From assembly GCF_016406085.1 (NCBI RefSeq), contig NZ_JAEHFJ010000001.1:1-64000 (forward strand): a DNA stretch of 64,000 bases, read 5' to 3'. Shown here piece after piece: positions 17,919 through 27,794 of this stretch; the first letter of the stretch is position 1; every line of letters starts with the position of its first letter. Source of the DNA: Aureibaculum flavum. Lineage in GTDB: Bacteria; Bacteroidota; Bacteroidia; Flavobacteriales; Flavobacteriaceae. A model generated the notes under the pieces. That model worked only from the letters and a program-made list of their open reading frames with translations. It ran no database searches and was not told where the DNA came from. The position numbers were made by a program, and so were the translations under genes.

Positions 17919-19121
17919 TTATTTATTTAATAGTTCTTTAAAATTACTTGAGTAAGATTTAAAATTAAATACTCTTTGACCTAATTCATTTCCGTTAAAA
18001 CCTACTTTATTAGAAAGTGCAGGTTGATCAATGACTAAATTAAGTTTATTCGTCAGACTACTACAATCATCTGTTTTCGCAATAAATGCATTTTCTCCAT
18101 CTATAAAATACTCTGTAATCGCCCCAGAGTCAGAAGTTATAATAGGCCTTTTAGATGCTGTATATTCACATATTTTAAACGGAAACCTTGCGTTATCCTG
18201 TACATTATTACTTACAGGAATTAATAAAGCTCTTGCCGACTTATAGTATGAGATAAGATCGTCGTAAGGTAATTTAGTTAATACTTCTATATTATCTTGA
18301 CACTTTTTCTCTGTTATAAATTCTCTTAGATTATTTAATTGTTCGTGACTCCCATTTATTACCAATTTTAAATGATAATCATTATCTTGCGATTTTGAAT
18401 GAATAAATGCATCAATAATAAAATTAACAACATCCATATAAACGGCTGATCCACAAAATAAAAAATATGAAACATCTTCATATTTTGGCTTTATATCACC
18501 GAAATATGAAAAATCGATAATAGGTGGGATTTTAATCATTTCTTTATTTGGATCTATACTTTTTACATGATTTTCTAAATAATTACTAATAGCAATAATC
18601 TTATCTGAATAGTTTAAAAATTGATAGTCAAAATCATGTTTAACTTCCTCTAATTCTTTCTTATCTCTATTTCCTAATGATCCTATAATTTCAACATAAT
18701 CATAAACTAGTTCCATCTTAAAAATTTTGGACAGCGTATAATAGTATTTTAATGTTTTTAAATTAATAGAATTATTAAATATATGAGTGGCGTTTTTAAA
18801 TATTCTGTAATAGAAAATCGTAAAAAACTCAATGATACTACCTATTTTTTTTACCAAGTTTCTTACAATAAAATTATCTGGACGATACGATAACAATGAG
18901 CAATAAATATAATCTATTCCATGATAATTACCTTGTACAACAATATTTTCTCTCTCAGCAATATTTTTAGAATGACTCCCGTTTTTATTAATTACTAATA
19001 TCTTAAAATCTGCGTTCATTAATGCCTTAGCCATTTGAATCTGCCGTTGTATAACCGCAGAACCAAATGGAAATCCATTCGCTCCTGTAAAAAGCACTCT
19101 TTTTTTTATATTTTTATTCAA
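17919..19121 (-). CDS. GT4-like glycosyltransferase
   Basis: 400 residues with a GT-B organisation. The N-terminal loop is FTGANGFPFGSAVIQRQI. The C-terminal domain contains YFLFCGSAVYMDVVNF, LIPVSNNVQDNARFPFKICE and SDSGAITEYFIDGENAFIAK, the last two forming the usual GT4 donor pocket. It lies between GDP-fucose synthesis and the amidotransferase gene. It could be the fucosyltransferase, but that is only proximity. Confidence 0.8.
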   Translation of the reverse strand: MNKNIKKRVLFTGANGFPFGSAVIQRQIQMAKALMNADFKILVINKNGSHSKNIAERENIVVQGNYHGIDYIYCSLLSYRPDNFIVRNLVKKIGSIIEFFTIFYYRIFKNATHIFNNSINLKTLKYYYTLSKIFKMELVYDYVEIIGSLGNRDKKELEEVKHDFDYQFLNYSDKIIAISNYLENHVKSIDPNKEMIKIPPIIDFSYFGDIKPKYEDVSYFLFCGSAVYMDVVNFIIDAFIHSKSQDNDYHLKLVINGSHEQLNNLREFITEKKCQDNIEVLTKLPYDDLISYYKSARALLIPVSNNVQDNARFPFKICEYTASKRPIITSDSGAITEYFIDGENAFIAKTDDCSSLTNKLNLVIDQPALSNKVGFNGNELGQRVFNFKSYSSNFKELLNK

Positions 19122-19187
19122 GTCGTTTTATAAATATAGATTATCTCATTAAGCTTGTCTCTACTCTATTTAATATTAGTAGTACTT

Positions 19188-20273
19188 TTAGTTTAAATAA
19201 TTATTATACACCAATTTAATACCATTATCTAAGAGTATATTGTACTTCCAACCTAAATTGTTAATTTTAGAGACATCTAGAAGTTTTCGATAAGTGCCAT
19301 CCGGCATTTCAGTATTCCATTCAATTTTACCAGAAAAACCAATTGTATCTTTAACTTTTATAGCCAAGTCTTTTATACTTATATCAACACCTGACCCTAT
19401 ATTAATATGCGTGTTTTTTATTTCTTTATAATTAGCTTTTAATTCACTAAAGTTAATTTGTTCAATTATAAAACAACATGCTTCCGCCATATCATCTGCA
19501 TGTAAAAATTCCCGAAGAGGCTCTCCTGACCCCCATAATTCAATACTTACTTTTTTTGATTTACCATCAAATTTAATCCCATATTTCTCCAATACGTTTA
19601 GAATAACTGTCTTGTTCTCATTGCCATTTACACCTTCAATTGGAAGTTTATTAAAATCAGTTTTTATGGATTTCCAGTCATTATTTTCTAAACACTTTCC
19701 TAAGTGCATTTTTCTAATCAAAGCTGGTAACACATGTGACTTTTCAAGGTCATAATTGTCATTTGGTCCATAAAGGTTCGTCGGCATCACTGAAATAAAA
19801 TTGGTGTCATACTGAATATTATAAGATTCACACATTTTTATTCCAGCTATTTTAGCAATCGCATATGGTTCATTTGTATATTCTAATTCAGAAGTTAATA
19901 AATATTCCTCTTTTAAGGGCTGTAGTGCATTTTTTGGATAAATACACGAACTTCCTAAAAAAAGCAACTTTTTAACTTTATATTTATAAGAATTATGGAT
20001 TACATTATTTTGAATTTGAATATTTTCATAAATAAAATCAGCTCTATAAATATTATTGGCAACAATACCGCCCACTTTTGCTGCTGCAAGAATTACATAT
20101 TCAGGTTTCTCTTTTGAAAAAAACTCTTCTACCGCTTTTTGATTGATTAGATTTAATTCAGAAGAATTCCTACCTAATAAATTAGTAAATCCTTTATTTG
20201 TTAGATTTCTCCAAATGGCTGAACCTACCATACCATTATGGCCGGCAATATATATCTTAGATGTCTTATCCAT
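19188..20273 (-). CDS. fcl: GDP-L-fucose synthase
   Basis: Converts GDP-4-keto-6-deoxy-D-mannose to GDP-L-fucose by 3,5-epimerisation and NADPH reduction. SDR fold with the AGHNGMVGSAIWR dinucleotide loop, SSCIYP and the YxxxK active site in EPYAIAKIAG. At 361 residues it is longer than the roughly 310-320-residue enterobacterial enzyme, because of an insertion after HLGKCLENNDWK (about residues 200-240) that is common in Bacteroidetes homologues. It follows gmd by 4 nt, completing the GDP-L-fucose pathway. Confidence 0.95.
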   Translation of the reverse strand: MDKTSKIYIAGHNGMVGSAIWRNLTNKGFTNLLGRNSSELNLINQKAVEEFFSKEKPEYVILAAAKVGGIVANNIYRADFIYENIQIQNNVIHNSYKYKVKKLLFLGSSCIYPKNALQPLKEEYLLTSELEYTNEPYAIAKIAGIKMCESYNIQYDTNFISVMPTNLYGPNDNYDLEKSHVLPALIRKMHLGKCLENNDWKSIKTDFNKLPIEGVNGNENKTVILNVLEKYGIKFDGKSKKVSIELWGSGEPLREFLHADDMAEACCFIIEQINFSELKANYKEIKNTHINIGSGVDISIKDLAIKVKDTIGFSGKIEWNTEMPDGTYRKLLDVSKINNLGWKYNILLDNGIKLVYNNYLN

Positions 20274-20277
20274 TTAT

Positions 20278-21396
20278 TTATTCAAAATAATTATTTGTAT
20301 AATATCCTCCTTCTTTTAGATATTGATCTTTCTGCATTAATTTTATGTCAGATTGCATCATATCTTTAACTAATGAGGCTAAATCATGTTCAGGAATCCA
20401 GCCTAGTTTAGTATTTGCCTTTGTTGGATCTCCAATTAACAAATCAACCTCTGTTGGGCGAAAATATTTTGGATCTACCGCCAATACTTCCTTACCAATT
20501 TCAATTTGGTATTCTTTATGATTACATGATACCACATAAGCTTTTTCATTAACACCTTCTCCTTTGAATTCTAATTCAATACCAACTTCGGCAAAGCTCA
20601 TACGTACAAACTCTCTCACTGGAGTTGTAATTCCCGTTGCAATTACCCAGTCTTCAGCTTCGTCAGCTTGCAAAATCATCCACATCATGCGTACATAATC
20701 TTTCGCATGCCCCCAATCTCGTTTTGCATCCAGATTCCCTAAATACAATTTATCTTGCAGACCTAAAGCAATTCTAGAAGTTGCCCTTGTAATTTTTCGT
20801 GTAACAAAAGTCTCTCCTCTAAGAGGTGATTCATGATTAAATAATATACCATTACAGGTATACATTCCGTAAGCTTCTCTATAATTTACGGTAATCCAAT
20901 AGGCATACATTTTAGCAACTGCATATGGAGAACGAGGGTAAAATGGCGTGTTTTCAGATTGTGGTACTTCTTGTACCTTACCATACAATTCAGAGGTTGA
21001 AGCTTGGTAAATTCTAGTTTTCTTTTCCATACCTAATAAACGTACAGCATCTAAAATACGAAGTGTTCCTAGTCCATCTGCATTCCCTGTATATTCTGGT
21101 GTTTCAAAAGAAACAGCTACATGACTCATAGCCGCTAAATTGTAAATTTCATCTGGTTGTATTTCTTTAATCAAACGAGTAATATTGGTACTATCTGTCA
21201 TATCACCATAATGTAGAAAAAAATTACGATTATCCACATGTGGGTCTTGATATAGGTGATCTATTCTATCTGTATTAAAAAGTGAAGACCTTCTCTTCAT
21301 GCCGTGTACTTCATACCCTTTTTTTAATAAAAATTCGCTTAAATACGCTCCGTCCTGTCCTGTTACTCCCGTAATTAGGGCTGTTTTTTTTGTCAT
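20278..21396 (-). CDS. gmd: GDP-mannose 4,6-dehydratase
   Basis: First step from GDP-D-mannose toward GDP-L-fucose. 372 residues, a normal length. Extended SDR with [19 protein letters not shown], the [17 protein letters not shown] segment, [14 protein letters not shown] (catalytic Thr/Ser-Glu region), the active-site Tyr-Lys in [12 protein letters not shown], and [15 protein letters not shown]. It is directly followed by fcl. The 120-nt gap upstream to the acetyltransferase gene may hold an internal promoter. Confidence 0.97.
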   Translation of the reverse strand: MTKKTALITGVTGQDGAYLSEFLLKKGYEVHGMKRRSSLFNTDRIDHLYQDPHVDNRNFFLHYGDMTDSTNITRLIKEIQPDEIYNLAAMSHVAVSFETPEYTGNADGLGTLRILDAVRLLGMEKKTRIYQASTSELYGKVQEVPQSENTPFYPRSPYAVAKMYAYWITVNYREAYGMYTCNGILFNHESPLRGETFVTRKITRATSRIALGLQDKLYLGNLDAKRDWGHAKDYVRMMWMILQADEAEDWVIATGITTPVREFVRMSFAEVGIELEFKGEGVNEKAYVVSCNHKEYQIEIGKEVLAVDPKYFRPTEVDLLIGDPTKANTKLGWIPEHDLASLVKDMMQSDIKLMQKDQYLKEGGYYTNNYFE

Positions 21397-21519
21397 TATA
21401 ATATTTAATTTATAAAGTTATACAACTTCTTACCTAAAAGGTATAACGAGATTTAAAGTTTTATATTTTTATGAAACGATCGAAATTATAATAATTTATT
21501 TTCAAACAATTAAGTTATC

Positions 21520-22212
21520 TTAATTTCTATTTTTGAAATAATTTATAAATTTTTCATTATCTAAAAAAATCTTATAATTATCTTTAAAAAAATCTTCATC
21601 ATTATTCCACCATTCGGTTTTTTCAATTAAGTTAATCATATCATGAGTAAATCTATATTTAATATGCCTAGCAGGTACCCCTCCCACAACCTCATAAGGC
21701 TTTACATCTTTAGTTACGACTGCTCCAGCAGCAATAATTGCTCCATTACCTATGTTAACCCCATCCATTATAATGCTATTATAACCAATCCAAACATCAT
21801 TACCTATTTTAATATTTTCATACTCTTTAAAATAAACTTTATCAGCAAACGTTTTAAATGATTTGTTATTAGAGTAAAAAGCAGGATGTGTCGAAATAAT
21901 AGTTGTGGGATGTTTTCCTAATCCAAAAACGACATTAGATCCAATAGAACAAAATTTCCCAATAGAAGTTCTATTCACACTTGTTTTCGAATTTACATAA
22001 CTATGATTTCCGATTTTCGAATTAGTCAATTCTACATTATTTCCAAGAAATACATTTTCTCCTATTTTTGAATTAGATATACTTACATATATACCTAATC
22101 TTAATTTTTTATTTTTATAGATTTTTAAGTGTTTTTTTCTTTTATACGAAGCATATAATTCACTAGGTTTAAATATAAGTAATAAAGATTTTTTATTTAT
22201 TCCAAATACCAT
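21520..22212 (-). CDS. Hexapeptide-repeat O-acetyltransferase
   Basis: 230 residues of the left-handed beta-helix family (CatB/LacA-like). Repeating hexapeptides begin near residue 45 (ISNSKIGENVFLG...). The loop FGLGKHPTTIISTHPAF holds the catalytic His, and IGNDVWIGYNSIIMDGVNIG and VGGVPARHIKYRF form the C-terminal coils. It probably O-acetylates a sugar of the glycan with acetyl-CoA. It overlaps the flippase gene by 20 nt. Confidence 0.88.
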   Translation of the reverse strand: MVFGINKKSLLLIFKPSELYASYKRKKHLKIYKNKKLRLGIYVSISNSKIGENVFLGNNVELTNSKIGNHSYVNSKTSVNRTSIGKFCSIGSNVVFGLGKHPTTIISTHPAFYSNNKSFKTFADKVYFKEYENIKIGNDVWIGYNSIIMDGVNIGNGAIIAAGAVVTKDVKPYEVVGGVPARHIKYRFTHDMINLIEKTEWWNNDEDFFKDNYKIFLDNEKFINYFKNRN

Positions 22213-23566
22213 GAGCTTTATTTAAAATTATTTTTCTATATTGAATAGGTGCTATTAAAGGGGAGTAAAAGTTTGCTATTATAGATGCTATCACTACACT
22301 TTCTATACCCCATCCTAAATATTGAATAAAAAAAATAGACATTGGTATAAACAATATTGCTCCTATAAGTAATGAATACATTTGAACCGCCAATTTCCCA
22401 ACGCCATTGATAAACATATTATAAATACCACCAAAAGTAAAAAGTAAAAAGTAAAACAATAACGAAAGTTTTAATTTGTAAGAAATGTGAATGCTTTCCA
22501 TTTCTTTTTTAGATAACCAGAGTTCAAAAAAAGTATCAGATATTATAAATAAAAAAATACCTAACGCAACTAGTCCCAGCCATACTCTGAATAAAGTTTT
22601 GGTTGAGTTTTTAATCCATTTAACATCTTTTAAAGTCCATGCTTCTGTGTATGCTGCCCAAAAAGGACTAACAACAATTGAAAAAATCATCAAAAGAACA
22701 GAAAATAATTTATATGCAATTTGAAAAGGTGTTACTTCTGCAGGTCCAAAAAAATGTGCAATAATAAAATTAGAGGATTGGAACATAATTAATGTTGATA
22801 TCTGAATAACAAAAAATTTAAGACCTAAATTAAACAAATCTCCTGCATACTTAAAATTTACCCATTTTATAGAAGGTGCAATTTTTTTATAATCACTATT
22901 ATAAAAATAAATAGTAGCTGATAGTAAAACTAAAACAGGAACCACACTAAGTATCCATGCTAAATAAAACAGAGAACCATCAGTTGTTAATGTTAAAACA
23001 TAAATCAGGATCAAACTTATCAAATTACCCACTGGACCAAAAGTATTTCCAACAGCTGGTCGTTGATCAGCTACTAATACCGTAGAGATCAATTTGAGAA
23101 CAAAATTAAAAAGGAAAGATCCAAACACTATAAGTGAAACAAGAGATAACTCATTCATCAATGATTTATCTGTATTTAGAATTATTGTCCAATCGAGAAA
23201 AGAATTAAATATAAAAAAAATAATTCCAATTATAGAAGAAATGATAAAGAGTATTGCATAAGTGGTACTAACATAAATCTTTGCCAATTTATATTGTTTC
23301 TTTGCCAATGCCTCTGCTAACCTATTTTTTAAACCATTACCTAGGCCTATTTCGAAAAAAGAGAACCAACTGATAAATGAAGTTAACGTTAACCAAACAC
23401 CATAAGTAGTCTTATCTAAATAATGAAGTGTTATTCTAATCATTAAAAATCCAATAATAATACTAACACCTTTTATTCCAAAAGATACTATTATATTTTT
23501 TTTGGCTTTAACTGTACGTTCATGCCCTTTAAAAAAAGATGAAATAAACTTAAACATGTATTTCAT
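22193..23566 (-). CDS. Wzx-type polysaccharide flippase (MOP superfamily)
   Basis: 457 residues with about 12 hydrophobic segments. The N-terminal part, including VSFGIKGVSIIIGFLMIRI and LGNGLKNRLAEALAKK, is typical of oligosaccharide flippases of the MATE-like Wzx group. It would move the undecaprenyl-diphosphate-linked repeat unit to the periplasmic face. It overlaps the polymerase gene by 17 nt, giving the usual wzx-wzy pairing. No gene symbol is assigned because Wzx proteins are too divergent. Confidence 0.9.
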   Translation of the reverse strand: MKYMFKFISSFFKGHERTVKAKKNIIVSFGIKGVSIIIGFLMIRITLHYLDKTTYGVWLTLTSFISWFSFFEIGLGNGLKNRLAEALAKKQYKLAKIYVSTTYAILFIISSIIGIIFFIFNSFLDWTIILNTDKSLMNELSLVSLIVFGSFLFNFVLKLISTVLVADQRPAVGNTFGPVGNLISLILIYVLTLTTDGSLFYLAWILSVVPVLVLLSATIYFYNSDYKKIAPSIKWVNFKYAGDLFNLGLKFFVIQISTLIMFQSSNFIIAHFFGPAEVTPFQIAYKLFSVLLMIFSIVVSPFWAAYTEAWTLKDVKWIKNSTKTLFRVWLGLVALGIFLFIISDTFFELWLSKKEMESIHISYKLKLSLLFYFLLFTFGGIYNMFINGVGKLAVQMYSLLIGAILFIPMSIFFIQYLGWGIESVVIASIIANFYSPLIAPIQYRKIILNKAHGIWNK

Positions 23567-24845
23567 TTGTTTGTTTATTATTCATAGACATATAGTATTT
23601 ATCAAATATTAATGCTAATAATAATCCAGTTTCAAAAATTGAGAATGTAACCAAAGTTAAATTAGCTACGGCAAAACCTAAAAAAGCAACAAAAGGTCCA
23701 AAATATCCAGTTATTTTGGCATTCATGTATAAATGCCTTAAAATTGTAATTAGAAAAAATAAGAATAAAAGACCTCCAACTAACCCATATATATAAAATA
23801 GAGATAAGTAACCAACATGAATTTGGGAAGATCTTCCTGCTAAATATTTTTTTAATTTATAGTCTTGTTCACCAGTTCCGGCCATTCCGTACTTAATATT
23901 TCCTTTACCTAAAATCGGATTATCCCAATAAACTTTACCAAAAGTAGCAATAGCCAATAGTCTTGTCCCTGCTGAACCCTTAGTTACTCCACCACTTTCT
24001 TTATCTAAAATCCTATCTTCAACAATACCTATAGTTTCCAAACCATAAGCATCAAGCAACACTAGGCTTGAAACAAATATAATTGGTATTAAAATCAGGT
24101 ATTTATAAAATTGAGAAAGGTTTTTTCTGTTGTTCATAAATAATAATAAAAAAACCAATAATCCATTTAAAAGTATCCATCTCGCTTTTGTGAGAAAAAC
24201 AAACATAACGCCACATAGAATGTAAAGTAACATTTTCTTCTGCTTATTTTGTTTCCCTAATACCTCAACAATTATTATAAATATTGGGACAAATCCTAAA
24301 CCAGTTGAAATAGCATCACCAATATAAGAATAAATGGAAACTAACCTACTTTCAGTAACATCCCCACCTCCCCATGATTTCATATAGTCAGGATTAGTTA
24401 AAAATTCCTGACCCAAAATCTGTTGCAATAGAATCACGATAAATGCAACTATAAATATAACATTAGATGTTTTTAATAAAACATTCATATATTTTGTACG
24501 TATATGAATATTTTCGATTATTATTAAAGCTAGAAGCGACGCAGCTATCGGATTTGATACCAGGTACAACAATTTAAATTCTCTATCTAAAAGATAAAAC
24601 TCAGAAATATAAGTATAAAGAGTAAATAATAGGTAAAAAATGACATATTTTGGAAATTTAACGGGTGTTCCTTTTTTAGCATAAAAAAAAATTAAGATCA
24701 CCCCCAAATACATTAAAACAGTAATATTTTTCCCATAGTCAGTTTTCAATAAACCCAACAGAACATAGGCCACAAATGGAGCTAAGGTTATCAATAAAAT
24801 TATAAAACGATTAAATTTATTGGGTATAGAATAATAATTTGCCAA
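23550..24845 (-). CDS. O-antigen/capsule polymerase-like membrane protein (Wzy-type)
   Basis: 431 residues, about 10-12 membrane segments and one large periplasmic loop (roughly 275-335) between late segments, the layout of Wzy polymerases and WaaL-type ligases. The segment TRLLAIATFGKVYWDNPILG with GKGNIKYG is characteristic of the O-antigen ligase/polymerase superfamily loop. Position next to the flippase favours polymerase over ligase. Sequence alone does not separate the two. Confidence 0.82.
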   Translation of the reverse strand: MANYYSIPNKFNRFIILLITLAPFVAYVLLGLLKTDYGKNITVLMYLGVILIFFYAKKGTPVKFPKYVIFYLLFTLYTYISEFYLLDREFKLLYLVSNPIAASLLALIIIENIHIRTKYMNVLLKTSNVIFIVAFIVILLQQILGQEFLTNPDYMKSWGGGDVTESRLVSIYSYIGDAISTGLGFVPIFIIIVEVLGKQNKQKKMLLYILCGVMFVFLTKARWILLNGLLVFLLLFMNNRKNLSQFYKYLILIPIIFVSSLVLLDAYGLETIGIVEDRILDKESGGVTKGSAGTRLLAIATFGKVYWDNPILGKGNIKYGMAGTGEQDYKLKKYLAGRSSQIHVGYLSLFYIYGLVGGLLFLFFLITILRHLYMNAKITGYFGPFVAFLGFAVANLTLVTFSIFETGLLLALIFDKYYMSMNNKQTNEIHV

Positions 24846-24862
24846 TGTACAGTTTATCTATT

Positions 24863-26149
24863 TTAGTTAAATAATTCATCCTGTTCTAATTTAAGAACAT
24901 CTCCCAATCTATTTTCCGGTATAATAACATCATCATAACTAATTACACCGTCTTTTTCTATATCCTTTTTTAGGATACATCCATTAGCCAAACCTATAGG
25001 TAGTAAGTTTTCTTTTTTTGAAACATCGTGATTCTCACAGACTCCATAAGTTCTAAATCCACCCAATTCATCTAATGTTTCACCTTTCTTCAAATCTGTT
25101 TTTGCTATAGTTATTACATCAACCATAGGACCTCCTTTGGCAGCAATAATAGTATCATCAAAATCTACCATACGTGCAATTGAAATTGGTATTTCAAAAA
25201 ATAGTAGGTGATAAGGTATATAAAAACTATATAAAGGCCCATCACCTAATTTACCATATTTCAAATATTTTTCAGTAAAGGGATCACCATCGGAACATGC
25301 ATAAACAAAAACGCCAGGTCCTGGCTTTGCTCCGACTGTAAAATCTACAATACCACCCAATTCTTTTAATTGTTCTACATCATATAGACCAGTTAAATTA
25401 TCAATATGATCCGTAGATTTAAAACCCAACATTCCTCTTTTCGCAACTTTCATCCCTGTGGCATTCGCAATACATGCTTGCTCCAAACTCACTTTTGTTC
25501 CATCTGCAAAATTGGTAGCCTTATAGGCTGACATATCCCAAGAGGCAGCAAATTCTTTTTGAGTTTCAGGAGTTCTGTATTCATCTAACATACCTTTTAT
25601 GTTACCACAAACTAATGGAATTAAACCCATTTGTTTTACAAAACGATATAAGTTCATCGTACATCCTGGCTGATCACCTTCTGCTACACTGTATTTTACG
25701 CCAGCCTTATCTGCTTTATATTTTAAAATTGGCCCCAACGTAGCATCTAACTCTGCATTAAATGATAAAATGTCCTTTTTATTGTTGATGCAATCTAAAG
25801 TAAGTTGAGCGGAAAATTCTATCGACCCAGTCATATCAACAATAATATCGATAAATTTAGATTGAATTAACAAGTCTAAATCTTGAGTAACCCCAATAAT
25901 ACCGTTTTTGTAACATTGGGTAAAGTCACTTTCTTTTTGAACAATTTTATAATCAAAATTCAAATCCTTAAAGACCCTTTGTGGTCTTTCTAATGAACGA
26001 TTGTATAGTGCAACCACTTTCATACCTGGAGTAAATTTTTCGATTTGATTCAATAGCCCCTTTGCCATTTCTCCAGATCCAACAACTCCTACTCTAATAG
26101 GATTATTTTCTTTTTCTCTCTTATTTAATGCATTGTCTACTATTACCAT
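24863..26149 (-). CDS. COG4091-like NAD(P)-dependent oxidoreductase with SAF domain
   Basis: 428 residues. The N-terminal Rossmann fold is RVGVVGSGEMAKGLLNQI (about 19-36), followed by a homoserine-dehydrogenase-like middle with EGDQPGCTMNLYRFVKQMG. The C-terminal part, from about 355 (AKTDLKKGETLDELGG), is SAF-like. The family resembles predicted homoserine dehydrogenases of COG4091. It lies in tight succession (9 nt) after rfbF, rfbG and the epimerase. Inference: it acts on the CDP-4-keto-6-deoxyhexose branch, possibly as the terminal reductase or in a carbon-skeleton change. The real substrate is unknown. Confidence 0.7.
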   Translation of the reverse strand: MVIVDNALNKREKENNPIRVGVVGSGEMAKGLLNQIEKFTPGMKVVALYNRSLERPQRVFKDLNFDYKIVQKESDFTQCYKNGIIGVTQDLDLLIQSKFIDIIVDMTGSIEFSAQLTLDCINNKKDILSFNAELDATLGPILKYKADKAGVKYSVAEGDQPGCTMNLYRFVKQMGLIPLVCGNIKGMLDEYRTPETQKEFAASWDMSAYKATNFADGTKVSLEQACIANATGMKVAKRGMLGFKSTDHIDNLTGLYDVEQLKELGGIVDFTVGAKPGPGVFVYACSDGDPFTEKYLKYGKLGDGPLYSFYIPYHLLFFEIPISIARMVDFDDTIIAAKGGPMVDVITIAKTDLKKGETLDELGGFRTYGVCENHDVSKKENLLPIGLANGCILKKDIEKDGVISYDDVIIPENRLGDVLKLEQDELFN

Positions 26150-26158
26150 AATATCTAT

Positions 26159-26689
26159 TTAACCCTCGTAATCAGGGCGATTCTTATCTTTATCTGAAAT
26201 TTCTGTAATGGCAATTGGCCATTCTATATTAAATGATTTATCATTATATCTAATTCCACCTTCTGCATCCGACTTGTAAAATTGAGTAACAAAATAAGTT
26301 ACCTCTGTATGGTCTTCCAACGCCAAATAACCATGGGCACATCCCTTTGGAACATAAAGCATACTAGCATTTTCTTCACTAAGTTCCACTCCTAACCATT
26401 GTTTATAGGTAGGTGAATCTGGTCTTAAATCAACTACAACATCGTACATAGCACCTTTTGTACAACGTACATATTTGGTTTCTTCATAAGGAGCCTTTTG
26501 ATAATGCAATCCTCTTAAGGTACCTTTCTTTTTATTGTATGAGATATTAGATTGAACAACATTCGCATTCAAATTCATTGCTTCTAATTCTTTTTTACAC
26601 CACAACCTGCTAAAAAACCCTCTTTCATCTTCTATTTTCTCTAAATTCAGCAAAAATACTCCTTTTAATTTTGTTTCCTCAAATAACAT
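26159..26689 (-). CDS. RfbC-like nucleotide-sugar 3,5-epimerase
   Basis: 176-residue cupin of the dTDP-4-dehydrorhamnose 3,5-epimerase family. GTLRGLHYQKAPYEETKYVR contains the catalytic-base His, and VPKGCAHGYLALED and YFVTQFY (catalytic Tyr region) are also conserved. No rmlA, rmlB or rmlD is nearby. Context with rfbF and rfbG indicates a CDP-4-keto-6-deoxyglucose substrate. It could be a 3-, 5- or 3,5-epimerase. Confidence 0.85.
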   Translation of the reverse strand: MLFEETKLKGVFLLNLEKIEDERGFFSRLWCKKELEAMNLNANVVQSNISYNKKKGTLRGLHYQKAPYEETKYVRCTKGAMYDVVVDLRPDSPTYKQWLGVELSEENASMLYVPKGCAHGYLALEDHTEVTYFVTQFYKSDAEGGIRYNDKSFNIEWPIAITEISDKDKNRPDYEG

Positions 26690-26690
26690 A

Positions 26691-27788
26691 TTAATTCATC
26701 ATTTTATTTAAAAAATCTTTTTGATAACTCTTAATTTGGTTTATAGTAATTTCTTTAACATTGTTACTGTTATACTGATTGTAATACCAATCAACTGTAT
26801 TTTTAACAGTAGCATCAAACCCCCAAACAGGTTGCCAGTTTAAAATTTGTACTGCTTTATCTATATTTAAGTTGAGAAGAAATGCCTCATGTACAGCTTC
26901 TGATTCATTATACTTCCATTTACCAGGCCAATTTTCTAAAACTGCAGTTACTAAACTTTCTACATTCTTATTTGAAGTGGTAAACGGTCCAAAATTAAAA
27001 CCTGAACAAAAAACATCTAAGTTATTATCGTCGTTAGACAATAAAGTTGAACCCAATGTTAAATATCCCCCTAACGATTCTAAAACGTGCTGCCAAGGTC
27101 TAGTTGCATATGGATTTCTAACAATAATTTCCTCTCCTTTTTGCAAAGCCCTCATACAGTCTGGTATAATTCTATCTTTCGCCCAATCTCCCCCACCAAT
27201 TACATTACCTGCTCTTGCCGATGCCAATTTAACACCATGCTTCTTATATTCCATTGGATTAAAAAAGGAACGTCTGTAAGAAGACACTACTAATTCAGCA
27301 GCCCCCTTACTCATTGAATAAGGATCATAACCACCCATAGCGTCATTTTCGCGATAACCATGTATCCATTCCTTATTCTCATAACATTTATCTGATGTTA
27401 TAACTATAATGGTTGTGGAAATATCTAATTGGCGTACAGCCTCCAAAACATTTACTGTACCATTTATATTCGTTTCAATAGTGTTAATAGGGTCTTCATA
27501 AGAGTCTCTGACTAAAGATTGAGCGGCTAAATGAAAAATAATATCTGGTTTCACCTCGTCTATACATGATTTCAGAGCTTTTAAATCTCTTACATCATTT
27601 AAATAGGAATCCATTTCTTCCGATAACTTTAGTTGATCGAATAGTGAAGGATTTGTTGGTGCCTCTAATGCATAACCATATACTCTAGCTTGTAATAGCA
27701 ACAACCATTGTGATAACCAACTACCTTTAAAACCTGTGTGACCAGTTATTAAAACTTTTTTATTTTTATAAACATCTAATTTATTCAT
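26691..27788 (-). CDS. rfbG: CDP-glucose 4,6-dehydratase
   Basis: 365 residues. Extended SDR with ITGHTGFKGSWLSQWL (14-29), HLAAQSLVRDSYEDP, SDKCYENKEW and the Tyr/Lys pair in GYDPYSMSKGAAELV. It converts CDP-D-glucose to CDP-4-keto-6-deoxy-D-glucose. The SDKCYEN segment and the pairing with a glucose-1-phosphate cytidylyltransferase set it apart from the dTDP- and GDP-specific dehydratases. It is separated by 6 nt from rfbF and 1 nt from the epimerase gene. Confidence 0.95.
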   Translation of the reverse strand: MNKLDVYKNKKVLITGHTGFKGSWLSQWLLLLQARVYGYALEAPTNPSLFDQLKLSEEMDSYLNDVRDLKALKSCIDEVKPDIIFHLAAQSLVRDSYEDPINTIETNINGTVNVLEAVRQLDISTTIIVITSDKCYENKEWIHGYRENDAMGGYDPYSMSKGAAELVVSSYRRSFFNPMEYKKHGVKLASARAGNVIGGGDWAKDRIIPDCMRALQKGEEIIVRNPYATRPWQHVLESLGGYLTLGSTLLSNDDNNLDVFCSGFNFGPFTTSNKNVESLVTAVLENWPGKWKYNESEAVHEAFLLNLNIDKAVQILNWQPVWGFDATVKNTVDWYYNQYNSNNVKEITINQIKSYQKDFLNKMMN

Positions 27789-27794
27789 GAGTAA